From an uncultured Bacillota bacterium (lineage in GTDB: Bacteria; Bacillota; Clostridia; UBA1381): DNA of 6,501 nucleotides. A program made the translations under genes and the position numbers. Shown here piece after piece: positions 1 to 4,926 of this stretch (positions are counted from its first letter, which is position 1; each line of letters opens with the position of its first letter). The stretch is taken from assembly GCA_949297205.1 (NCBI GenBank), contig CASFSH010000193.1, positions 1 to 6,501 of the forward strand, given 5' to 3'. Below the pieces are notes generated by a model. It was not told where the DNA came from. It did no database searches and was given only the letters and a program-made list of their open reading frames with translations.

Positions 1-18
1 TATTTTGCTCCCAAAATA
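1..18. repeat. AT-rich hairpin, cut by window edge
   Basis: TATTTTG (1-7) and CAAAATA (12-18) are perfect inverted repeats around a 4-nt CTCC loop. The stem may continue to the left of the window. It lies 21 bp before the multi-arm palindromic structure at 40-140 and could belong to the same element, or be the terminator of a gene outside the window. Neither can be decided here. Confidence 0.45.
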
Positions 19-39
19 TTTATTTCAGCAGACTTTATC

Positions 40-140
40 AATGCGAACTGTGTAAAATCTTCGATTTTACATGAAAAATTTTGACAATAGTCATAATTTT
101 TCTAAATGCGATTGAAAATCGCATTTATTCAGTGAGCATT
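40..140 (+). other. Four-way-junction palindromic element (possible structured RNA or MITE-like repeat)
   Basis: A closing stem pairs AATGC (40-44) with GCATT (136-140) and ACTG (47-50) with CAGT (130-133). Between them lies a tandem GA/GA internal loop (45-46 and 134-135). Three hairpins are packed inside almost without linkers. Arm 1 is 51-59/63-71, a perfect 9 bp with loop TTC. Arm 2 is 73-80/95-102 (8 bp), a T-T mismatch, then 82-85/90-93 (4 bp) with loop AATA. Arm 3 is 103-113/117-127, a perfect 11 bp with loop GAA. Single-stranded linkers are 0, 1, 0 and 2 nt. Tandem GA pairs are stable in RNA when read on the plus strand, whereas the complement would have TC/TC mismatches, so plus is the preferred strand (inference). 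No ORF of note overlaps it. It matches no RNA family I recognise. A mobile palindromic repeat is an equally good reading. Confidence 0.5.
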
Positions 141-187
141 AAATAAGAAAAAAATTTATATTTTTTTGCCTAAATACAGATAATAGT

Positions 188-205
188 TAATATTTTAAGA
201 TATTA
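188..205. promoter_or_regulatory. Inverted repeat upstream of XRE regulator gene, possible operator
   Basis: TAATAT (188-193) and ATATTA (200-205) form a perfect 6-6-6 inverted repeat about 60 bp before the TTG start of the XRE gene. XRE dimers often bind such short dyads and often regulate their own genes, so autoregulation is conceivable. The region is so AT-rich that the match could be chance. I found no convincing -35/-10 pair here. TGTAAT (226-231) and TAAAAT (234-239) are the best -10 candidates. Confidence 0.2.
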
Positions 206-264
206 CATTCTGTTAAATTTACTTGTGTAATAGTAAAATATGAATAAAGGCAGGTGTTAATGTT

Positions 265-591
265 TTGAACTATAAGTTATTGGGTGAAAAGATAAGGGAA
301 CAAAGAAAGAATAAAAATTATACTCTTGAACAGTTAGCGGAGAAATTGGGCGTTTCTACTACCTTTATAGGTCAGATCGAAAGAGCAAAGGGAAAACCAT
401 CTCTTGAAACTGTTGTTAAAATAGCCAATGTTCTGGGAGTGTCTGTGGATTACCTTATTTTTGGGGATTTAGGCAATGAGGCAAGTGACGTATATTTTAT
501 TGAACAGGTCAAATCATTGACACAGGATTTTGAGTCCAAACAAAAGCAGCTTGTATTAAAGAGTATTGAAACACTTAAGGAATTTAAGTAA
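265..591 (+). CDS. XRE-family HTH transcriptional regulator
   Basis: A 108-residue DNA-binding protein, probably a transcriptional repressor. Residues 7-64 form a typical Cro/C1-type five-helix HTH. The helix-2 segment is TLEQLAEKLGVS (20-31), followed by the recognition helix TTFIGQIERAKG (32-43), the conserved PSLETVVKIANVLGVS (45-60) and the closing VDYL. Residues 70-108 form a charged helical tail of the kind seen in small Firmicute XRE regulators, with no sensor or peptidase domain. The TTG start at 265 is supported by AGGTG (252-256) 8 nt upstream. The ATG at 260 is out of frame and meets a stop at once. No partner gene follows within 140 bp. Its targets are unknown. They could be itself, through the dyad at 188-205, or an element to the left. 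Family assignment is secure, function is not. Confidence 0.9.
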   Translation: MNYKLLGEKIREQRKNKNYTLEQLAEKLGVSTTFIGQIERAKGKPSLETVVKIANVLGVSVDYLIFGDLGNEASDVYFIEQVKSLTQDFESKQKQLVLKSIETLKEFK

Positions 592-704
592 TGCTAACAT
601 AAGTTTTAATTTTTTATTTCTATTTGCTTATAATTACATAAATATATAAGGAGTGTACTTTTAACAGGTAATTTTTATTTTGAAATAAATAAAATGGTAT
701 AAAA
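592..704. other. Intergenic stretch with promoter-like and SD-like signals but no ORF
   Basis: TATAAT (629-634) is followed by a good Shine-Dalgarno-like AAGGAG (648-653). The only start nearby (GTG at 652) reaches a stop after three codons, and an ATG at 694 gives only two codons. This may be the remnant of a decayed gene or the start of a short untranslated transcript ending at the hairpin at 705-739. The -35 region is weak and the sequence is AT-rich, so chance is also possible. Confidence 0.2.
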
Positions 705-739
705 AATAATCTCTTTATTGGTTAAAATAAGAGATTATT
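701..739 (-). terminator. Intrinsic terminator of the small HTH gene, partly bidirectional
   Basis: A perfect 11-bp stem, 705-715 paired with 729-739 and a 13-nt loop. On the minus strand it is followed by T6 (positions 706-701), giving a canonical terminator for the HTH gene. The TAA stop of that gene (737-735) lies inside the stem. On the plus strand the hairpin is followed by CTTTT (740-744), so it may also stop transcripts from the XRE gene. Confidence 0.8.
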
Positions 740-935
740 CTTTTACGTATTTAACAATATCTTCAACATTGCAATCAAGTATTTCGCATAAATCGTTAAT
801 GGTAACGGTTGTTATTGGTTTATTATGCTTTAATCTATCCAATAAACTTCTGCTGACATTGTATGTCTTTATAAGCTTATAGGTTGATAAATTTTTGGCT
901 TTTAAAGTTTTATAAAATGGATCATAATTAATCAT
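735..935 (-). CDS. Small Cro/C1-type HTH protein (HTH_26-like)
   Basis: A 66-residue protein that is little more than one HTH domain, of the kind grouped as HTH_26. Visible family features are the N-terminal YDPFYKTLKAKNLS (4-17), the YKLIKTYNVSRSLLDRL helix-turn-helix (19-35), and the end HNKPITTVTINDLCEILDC followed by VEDIVKY. Such proteins are DNA-binding regulators found on chromosomes and in mobile elements. The ATG at 935 has AAGGAT (948-943) 7 nt upstream, and a sigma-A promoter lies at 999-971. The gene is divergent from the SLOG-type gene and the two promoters overlap, so it probably represses itself and its neighbour (inference). Its stop codon lies within its terminator stem. Family is well supported; target is not. 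Confidence 0.85.
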   Translation of the reverse strand: MINYDPFYKTLKAKNLSTYKLIKTYNVSRSLLDRLKHNKPITTVTINDLCEILDCNVEDIVKYVKE

Positions 936-970
936 GGCTTTAATCCTTATATGTTATTAAATATACTGTT

Positions 971-999
971 ATTATAATCTATACTATAATTATTGACAA
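971..999 (-). promoter_or_regulatory. Sigma-A promoter for the small HTH gene
   Basis: On the minus strand, TTGTCA (999-994) and a perfect TATAAT (976-971) are separated by exactly 17 nt. The expected transcription start is near 964, about 30 nt before the ATG at 935. The -35 hexamer occupies almost the same bases as the -35 of the opposing promoter at 993-1021. Confidence 0.75.
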
Positions 1000-1003
1000 T
1001 TAT
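986..1003. promoter_or_regulatory. Candidate operator between divergent promoters
   Basis: ATAATT (986-991) and AATTAT (998-1003) form a 6-6-6 inverted repeat centred on the overlapping -35 boxes. The direct repeat ATCTATA occurs at 977-983 and 1002-1008, flanking the centre. A protein bound here would cover both -35 elements. The small HTH protein encoded next door is the obvious candidate, but this is inference. Confidence 0.35.
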
Positions 1004-1021
1004 CTATAAATAGAGTACAAT
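993..1021 (+). promoter_or_regulatory. Sigma-A promoter for the SLOG-type gene
   Basis: A perfect TTGACA (993-998), a 17-nt spacer and TACAAT (1016-1021). The expected start is near 1028, leaving a leader of about 100 nt before the ATG at 1127. The -35 overlaps that of the minus-strand promoter by five of six bases, so two RNA polymerases could hardly bind at the same time. Confidence 0.75.
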
Positions 1022-1126
1022 ATTTAATAATAACCGGATTAATTTATTAAAAATAGCAGTTGGGAAGTATGGACATTGTATTATATGAAATGTTATAGAG
1101 TTGAACAAAAGGAAGTGCTGATATTT

Positions 1127-1480
1127 ATGTTTAAAGTACGAATATGTGGGTGCAGAAACTTTTTTGACTATAACCTGTTAAAAGAAAAATGTTTATTCTA
1201 TCTGAAAGATAAATTGCCTGATGTGGTTATATATTCCGGCGGCGGTAACGGTGCCGACAGCCTCGGTGAACGCTTCGCAAAGGAAATGGGGCTTGAATTG
1301 GTTGTATATAAACCCAATTGGGACGCGGACGGAAAATCCGCAGGACCTAAGAATAATGAAAAAATTGTACGGGAGGTTGACGCTGCTATCTGCTTTTGGG
1401 ACGGAAAATCAAAAGGGACAAAGCATACTATAGATTTTTGTAAAATGTACGATAAACCCTGCAGAATAGTAAAAATATAA
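1127..1480 (+). CDS. SLOG-superfamily protein, YspA/DUF2493-like
   Basis: A 117-residue Rossmann-like protein from the SLOG superfamily, whose members are thought to bind nucleotides or nucleotide-derived ligands. Visible motifs are an N-terminal beta strand and loop MFKVRICGCRNF (1-12), in place of the more usual G-S-R-D-F; the glycine-rich SGGGNGAD (37-44); WDADGKSAGPKNNEKI (65-80); and FWDGKSKGT (90-98) near the end. The ATG at 1127 puts the first strand at the N-terminus, as in relatives. AAAAGGAAG (1107-1115) lies 11 nt upstream, a rather long spacing. An in-frame GTG at 1115 is too close to that site, and an upstream TTG at 1076 is unlikely. The sequence encodes no membrane segment, enzyme partner or effector. 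It is divergent from a small HTH gene with a shared control region. The ligand and role are unknown. Confidence 0.85.
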   Translation: MFKVRICGCRNFFDYNLLKEKCLFYLKDKLPDVVIYSGGGNGADSLGERFAKEMGLELVVYKPNWDADGKSAGPKNNEKIVREVDAAICFWDGKSKGTKHTIDFCKMYDKPCRIVKI

Positions 1481-1542
1481 TTTTTGTCTGTTCACAGGGG
1501 TTGTACCGTTTTCAAAACGGCATATATAATCAGCTTTTATGC
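1481..1542. other. Convergent intergenic space with a short palindrome
   Basis: CCGTT (1506-1510) pairs with AACGG (1516-1520) inside a longer palindrome centred on C1513. No T-tract follows on either strand, so it is at best a weak terminator for the SLOG-type gene. A frame open from 1484 runs antisense into sigF and shows no coding features. Confidence 0.3.
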
Positions 1543-1569
1543 AAAAAAATACCCGTTTCGGAAAGAGGG
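1543..1569 (-). terminator. Probable terminator of the spoIIA operon
   Basis: About 50 nt after the sigF stop, the minus strand has an imperfect hairpin: CCC (1569-1567) with GGG (1554-1552) and TTT with AAA inside, around an internal loop. A TA and seven Ts (1549-1543) follow directly. The stem is weak but the T-tract is good. A wider stem, CGGAAA (1559-1564) with TTTCCG (1588-1593), overlaps it and may contribute. Confidence 0.45.
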
Positions 1570-1619
1570 CGAAAATTTAAACCGCAATTTCCGCACCCCC
1601 AAATGTGAAAAAATTTGTG

Positions 1620-2342
1620 CTAATCGGACTGATCAATATAATTTCTCATTTTCTGCAGGGCAGATTTTTCTATTCTTGAAATCTGAACCTGAGATACGCC
1701 AATAATCTGAGCAATTTTGCTTTGGGTTTTCCCTGCAAAGTACCTCATTATAATAATTTTTCGTTCCCTTTCGTCAAGAAGTTCCAGCGCTTTGCTTATA
1801 ACAACTTTATTTATTATTTTGTCCTCCTCACATATACCGGTTATTTTGTCCATTAATTCTCTTTCGTCATCATCACAGGACTTATTCTGACGGTATATGG
1901 ATTCGGGTGCCGCGGTTGCATCCATAGCGGTAATAATTTCTTCGGTATTAAGACCGCATTGGGCGGATATTTCGGCAATGGTGGGATCACGGTTAAGATT
2001 TTGAGACAGTTTTTCCTGTGCACGCCTGATTTTCATGGCATTGGTTTTATGTACGCGGCTTACTTTTATTATACCGTCATCTCTGATAAATCGCTTCAGT
2101 TCTCCCAAAATCATAGGTACTGCATAGGTGGAAAATTTCACTCCGAATTCTCCGTCAAATTTCCTTATGGCTTTAATAAGGCCGATAGATCCGATTTGAA
2201 CGAGCTCGTCCATATCATAGCCTCTGTTGTAAAATCTCTTTGCCAAGCCTATAACAAGTCCCATGTTGTTTTCCACCAGCTGATTTTCCGCGCTATGTTC
2301 GCCTGAGCGTATTTTTTCTAATAATATTGCATTATCAATCAT
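1620..2342 (-). CDS. sigF: RNA polymerase sporulation sigma factor SigF
   Basis: A 240-residue sigma-70-family factor, the first forespore-specific sigma factor of endospore formers. Region 2 is clear: LVIGLAKRFYNRGYDMDELVQIG (29-51), with the core-binding and -10 recognition segments GLIKAIRKFD (54-63) and KFSTYAVPMILGELKRFIRDDG (69-90). Region 3 spans about 91-145. Region 4 has LDERERKIIIMRYF (189-202) and the -35-reading helix-turn-helix QSKIAQIIGVSQVQISRIEKSAL (207-229). SigF and SigG are alike in sequence; the direct linkage to spoIIAA and spoIIAB identifies this as SigF. The ATG overlaps the spoIIAB stop in an ATGA (2342-2339), so translation is probably coupled. AAAGG also lies about 11 nt upstream. 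No further sporulation gene follows; the next gene is convergent. Confidence 0.96.
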   Translation of the reverse strand: MIDNAILLEKIRSGEHSAENQLVENNMGLVIGLAKRFYNRGYDMDELVQIGSIGLIKAIRKFDGEFGVKFSTYAVPMILGELKRFIRDDGIIKVSRVHKTNAMKIRRAQEKLSQNLNRDPTIAEISAQCGLNTEEIITAMDATAAPESIYRQNKSCDDDERELMDKITGICEEDKIINKVVISKALELLDERERKIIIMRYFAGKTQSKIAQIIGVSQVQISRIEKSALQKMRNYIDQSD

Positions 2343-2758
2343 TTTTTTATGACCTTTTTCATTTTTACCGATGTGCCTGCGCCCAATGTGCTTTTTACTT
2401 CGATTTTGTCCATAAAGCTTTCCATAATGGTAAAGCCAAGTCCTGAGCGTTCCAGTTCGGGTTTGCCTGTATACAGAGGTTCCATTGCCTTTGAAATATC
2501 GGGTATTCCGCAGCCCTTATCGGTTATTGTAAATTCTACGGTGTTTCCGTCTATTTTTCCGTCCATGCGTATCATTCCCACACTGTCCTCATAACCGTGT
2601 ATTATAGCGTTTGTCACCGCTTCGGATACAGCAGTTTTTATTTCGGATATTTCTTCGCAGGTGGGATCAAGGGGCATCACAAAAGCGGCAGCTGCCATTC
2701 TTGCCAGATTTTCATTGCAGGATTTGTTAACAAATTCCAGTTTTATTATATTTTCCAT
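2339..2758 (-). CDS. spoIIAB: Anti-sigma F factor and serine kinase SpoIIAB
   Basis: SpoIIAB holds sigma-F inactive before septation. It also phosphorylates SpoIIAA with ATP. It has the GHKL ATPase fold: N-box SEAVTNAIIHGY with Glu46 and Asn50, G1 box TDKGCGIPD (79-87) and G2 box ERSGLGFTIM (103-112), numbered from the ATG at 2758. That start gives 139 residues and puts the N-box Glu and Asn at the same numbers as in Bacillus subtilis. The opening MENIIKLEF also lines up with the Bacillus N-terminus. An in-frame ATG at 2770 would add four residues (M-K-K-I), but AAAGGA (2776-2771) then touches the start codon with no spacer. With 2758 the spacing is 12 nt. The choice is not settled. The gene sits between spoIIAA and sigF and overlaps sigF by 4 nt. 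Confidence 0.95.
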   Translation of the reverse strand: MENIIKLEFVNKSCNENLARMAAAAFVMPLDPTCEEISEIKTAVSEAVTNAIIHGYEDSVGMIRMDGKIDGNTVEFTITDKGCGIPDISKAMEPLYTGKPELERSGLGFTIMESFMDKIEVKSTLGAGTSVKMKKVIKK

Positions 2759-2796
2759 TATTTTCTTCATTCCTTTCCATCAGCAATTAATATTAT

Positions 2797-3132
2797 TTAT
2801 ATTTTCTGCAATGATTCGTCCAATGTGTCGCATATGCAAATCAATTTATCAATTCCTGACATTTCGATTATCCTTCGTGCTTGTTTTTTTACTCCGTAAA
2901 TAACAACCTTTCCTCCGAGGATTTTTGTGATTTTATATCTTCCCATAATGACGCCTATGCCGGAGCTGTCCATAAAATCCACCTTCGAGAAATTAAAAAT
3001 TACGTTAATGGCATTGCTGCTCTTTATTTTTGCATCAACCGCCTTTCTGAGTTCGGTTGCGGCATGATGATCCAGATCCTCTTTAATATTTACAATTATT
3101 GTTCGTTTTTCGCCTATCAGTTTCAGATCCAT
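2797..3132 (-). CDS. spoIIAA: Anti-sigma F factor antagonist SpoIIAA
   Basis: A 111-residue STAS-domain protein that, when unphosphorylated, pulls SpoIIAB off sigma-F. The signature FMDSSGIGVIMGRYK (53-67) holds the phosphorylation site; the first serine (Ser56) corresponds to Ser58 of Bacillus subtilis SpoIIAA. The DLDHHAATELR segment (19-29) matches the family pattern ELDHHTAE. The ATG at 3132 is preceded by AAGGAGG with an 8-nt spacer. It is the first gene of the operon, separated from spoIIAB by 26 or 38 nt depending on the spoIIAB start. The phosphatase SpoIIE, needed to reactivate it, is not in the window. Transcription probably starts from the sigma-H promoter at 3224-3196. Confidence 0.96.
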   Translation of the reverse strand: MDLKLIGEKRTIIVNIKEDLDHHAATELRKAVDAKIKSSNAINVIFNFSKVDFMDSSGIGVIMGRYKITKILGGKVVIYGVKKQARRIIEMSGIDKLICICDTLDESLQKI

Positions 3133-3195
3133 TGTTCATTCCTCCTTAGTATTGTAAAAATATCAATATGTCAAGTAATAAATTTACTAAATTCT

Positions 3196-3224
3196 TTATT
3201 CTGCATATAATAAAAAAACCCTTT
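3196..3224 (-). promoter_or_regulatory. Sigma-H promoter of the spoIIA operon
   Basis: Minus strand AAAGGGTTT (3224-3216), 11 nt, then GCAGAATAA (3204-3196). Compared with the Bacillus sigma-H consensus (RNAGGAWWW, 11-12 nt, RNNGAATWW, from memory), the -35 has one mismatch and the -10 none. The predicted start is near 3189, about 57 nt before the spoIIAA ATG. Sigma-H transcription of spoIIA is established in Bacillus. The -35 overlaps the T-tract of the uxaC terminator. Confidence 0.65.
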
Positions 3225-3230
3225 GTCGAA
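3224..3230 (+). promoter_or_regulatory. Spo0A box, promoter-proximal
   Basis: TGTCGAA is an exact match to the core Spo0A-binding box. It sits at about -35 to -41 relative to the predicted spoIIA start and abuts the sigma-H -35, the position expected for direct activation. It lies in the left arm of the terminator hairpin 3217-3268. Confidence 0.55.
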
Positions 3231-3252
3231 AAATGGCAACAATGTCTGCTGT

Positions 3253-3259
3253 TTCGACA
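3253..3259 (-). promoter_or_regulatory. Spo0A box, promoter-distal, inverted
   Basis: TTCGACA on the plus strand reads TGTCGAA on the minus strand, a second exact Spo0A box. It is inverted relative to the first, 29 bp away centre to centre, at about -64 to -70 of the predicted spoIIA start. It occupies the right arm of the same terminator hairpin. Confidence 0.5.
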
Positions 3260-3299
3260 CAAAGGGTTACAATATATTTTATATTAACGGTAAAACCGT

Positions 3300-3344
3300 A
3301 AAAAACAAAAAAAGAGAGAAAAAAAATCAGCATTTTCCCTCTTT
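3300..3344 (-). terminator. First intrinsic terminator of uxaC
   Basis: About 20 nt after the uxaC stop, the minus strand pairs AAAGAG (3311-3316) with CTCTTT (3339-3344) and GAAAA (3318-3322) with TTTTC (3333-3337) across one A-C mismatch. A T-rich run TTTTGTTTTTT (3310-3300) follows. A smaller hairpin, ACGGT/ACCGT (3287-3299), lies just beyond. Confidence 0.7.
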
Positions 3345-3362
3345 AAAAATAAAATTTCCGTA

Positions 3363-4724
3363 TTAAAAATTAAAATATTCTTTTGCGTTTTTGTAGCTTA
3401 TGCCTTCAACAATTGTTTTTAAAGCGTCATAATCTTCGGGGTATTCGCCGTTTTCTACCCATGAGCCTATAAGGTTGCACATAATTCTTCTGAAATATTC
3501 GTGTCGGGGGTAAGAAACAAAACTTCTGCTGTCGGTAAGCATACCTATAAATTTACCTAAAATTCCCAAATTTGCAAGGGCTTTCATCTGAGCTTCCATT
3601 CCGTCACGCTGGTCGTTGAACCACCAACCCGAACCAAGCTGTATCTTTGCGGCGGTAGGAGCTTTTTGGAAATTTCCCAGCATTGTTGCAAGTACATAAT
3701 TGTCTTTGGGATTTAATGAATAGAGAATTGTTTTGGGAAGCAAATCTTCCTTTTCAAGACTGTCAAGAAGCTTTGACAGATTTTGTGCGACAGGGTAATC
3801 GTGAACCGAGTCAAAGCCGGTATCGGGACCTAATTTGTTATACATATTTGTATTGTTGTTTCTTATTGCTCCCATGTGGATTTGAAGAGTCCAGCTGCGG
3901 CGGGCATATTCCTTTGCACAATGTCTTATAACGGCGGTTTTGTAAATATCTTCTTCTTCGGAGGTTAATTGTCCGCCTTTCATTTTCTTTGCAAAAACTG
4001 CCGACGCGTCACCCTCTGCATATGGTACATATTCCACACCGTGATCGGACAGCTTACAGCCTGCCTGTGCAAAGTATTCTATTCTTGATGTGAGCCAGTT
4101 CAAAAGTTCATCAAAGGTTGTAACTCCGATATTCTTTATGTAATCAATAAAAGGTTCTTTGCCGATTTCAACACATTTATCCGGTCTGAAAGTTGGCAGT
4201 ACCTTTGTGGAAAAGCCCTTTAATTCTTTGTGATATTTCAGGTCGTCGGCAGGGTCGTCTGTTGTGCATACAACCTCAACATTTGATTTTTTTATAAGCG
4301 CCTGTGCCCTGAAATCCTCCGTTGCCAGCAGCTCGTTGCATTTATCCCAGATTTGTTTGCAGGTTTTTTCATTTAAAACGTCTTCGATTCCGAAATATCT
4401 TAAAAGTTCAAGATGCGTCCAGTGATAAAGAGGATTGCCGATAAGGAGAGGAAGAGTGCGGGCAAACATCATGAATTTTTCGTAATCGTCGCCATCTCCC
4501 GTTATGTATTTTTCCTCAATTCCGTTTGATCGCATCTGACGCCATTTATAATGATCGCCGCCCAGAAAAAGGTCATATGCATTTTTAAATTGATAATTTT
4601 CCGCAATCTGTTTAGGACTCAAATGACAGTGATAATCAATAATCGGTAAATTTTCTGCATATTCATGAAACAGTTTTTTTGCCGTTTCGTTGTGAAGCAT
4701 AAAATCATTTGTAATAAATTTCAT
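3363..4724 (-). CDS. uxaC: Uronate (glucuronate/galacturonate) isomerase
   Basis: UxaC interconverts D-glucuronate with D-fructuronate and D-galacturonate with D-tagaturonate, the first intracellular step of hexuronate catabolism (EC 5.3.1.12), in the cytoplasm. The 453 residues approach the usual family length of about 470. It belongs to the metal-dependent amidohydrolase superfamily: IDYHCHLSP (29-37) carries the His-X-His motif at the end of the first barrel strand. Other conserved blocks are HWTHLELLRYFG (101-112), TTDDP (154-158), LQIHMGAIRNNN (280-291), GSGWWFNDQRDG (364-375) and LTDSRSF (396-402). The ATG at 4724 has AAAGGA 9 nt upstream. The gene stands alone: no uxuA, uxuB, kduI, kdgK or transporter is adjacent, so the rest of the pathway must be elsewhere. 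It has its own promoter and two tandem terminators. Confidence 0.97.
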   Translation of the reverse strand: MKFITNDFMLHNETAKKLFHEYAENLPIIDYHCHLSPKQIAENYQFKNAYDLFLGGDHYKWRQMRSNGIEEKYITGDGDDYEKFMMFARTLPLLIGNPLYHWTHLELLRYFGIEDVLNEKTCKQIWDKCNELLATEDFRAQALIKKSNVEVVCTTDDPADDLKYHKELKGFSTKVLPTFRPDKCVEIGKEPFIDYIKNIGVTTFDELLNWLTSRIEYFAQAGCKLSDHGVEYVPYAEGDASAVFAKKMKGGQLTSEEEDIYKTAVIRHCAKEYARRSWTLQIHMGAIRNNNTNMYNKLGPDTGFDSVHDYPVAQNLSKLLDSLEKEDLLPKTILYSLNPKDNYVLATMLGNFQKAPTAAKIQLGSGWWFNDQRDGMEAQMKALANLGILGKFIGMLTDSRSFVSYPRHEYFRRIMCNLIGSWVENGEYPEDYDALKTIVEGISYKNAKEYFNF

Positions 4725-4806
4725 AATAATTGTTCCTTTCTTAGAATGTTAAATTAAATCAGAGTAATTCCGTCTGTTATTTCGGTATATCTTTAACATA
4801 TTTCTT

Positions 4807-4835
4807 ATTATAATATAATAAATTTAAAAAGTAAA
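4807..4835 (-). promoter_or_regulatory. Sigma-A promoter of uxaC
   Basis: Minus strand TTTACT (4835-4830), a 17-nt spacer and a perfect TATAAT (4812-4807). The expected start is near 4800, giving a leader of about 75 nt. No clear catabolite-response element or uronate-repressor operator was recognised in the leader. Confidence 0.6.
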
Positions 4836-4878
4836 CATAATTTACAAAAGAAAGAAAAATTTTTATGTAGTTTGTATT

Positions 4879-4906
4879 TTGACAGCAAATATTTAATGAT
4901 TATTGT
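4879..4906 (+). promoter_or_regulatory. Possible upstream promoter of the NfeD-SPFH operon
   Basis: A perfect TTGACA (4879-4884), a 16-nt spacer and TATTGT (4901-4906), which matches four of six -10 bases. It could add to the stronger promoter at 4927-4955. The TATAAT at 4911-4916 is too far from this -35 (about 26 nt). Confidence 0.3.
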
Positions 4907-4926
4907 ACTATAATTATAAAAAACTA

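Larger units (their letters stand above)
3212..3268 (-). terminator. Second intrinsic terminator downstream of uxaC
   Basis: On the minus strand a long hairpin (3268-3217) pairs AACCCTTTGT with ACAAAGGGTT (10 bp). A 2-nt bulge then leads to CGAAA with TTTCG (5 bp). Seven Ts follow (3218-3212). This is a strong intrinsic terminator and would insulate spoIIA from uxaC readthrough. Its stem contains both Spo0A boxes. Confidence 0.85.

Noticed and set aside
40..140. tRNA, CRISPR repeat or T-box interpretation of the hairpin cluster
   Set aside because: No CCA end, T-loop or anticodon arm, no regularly spaced repeats with spacers, and no T-box sequence. The arm pattern fits none of these.
1069..1098. 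Nine-codon upstream ORF in the SLOG-type gene leader
   Set aside because: GGGAAG lies too close to the ATG and no attenuator-like hairpin or regulatory codon run accompanies it.
1484..1705. 73-codon plus-strand frame between the SLOG-type gene and sigF
   Set aside because: It spans a probable terminator and runs antisense into sigF, has no SD site, and its translation shows no domain features.
3144..3174. TTGACA on the minus strand (3174-3169) as a sigma-A promoter for spoIIAA
   Set aside because: The only sequence at correct spacing is a poor -10 (TACTAA) that runs into the SD site. The sigma-H promoter further upstream fits far better.
4725..4800. Catabolite-response element in the uxaC leader
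   Set aside because: No stretch matches the CcpA consensus well enough. CCG/CGG around 4770-4785 is only a weak dyad.
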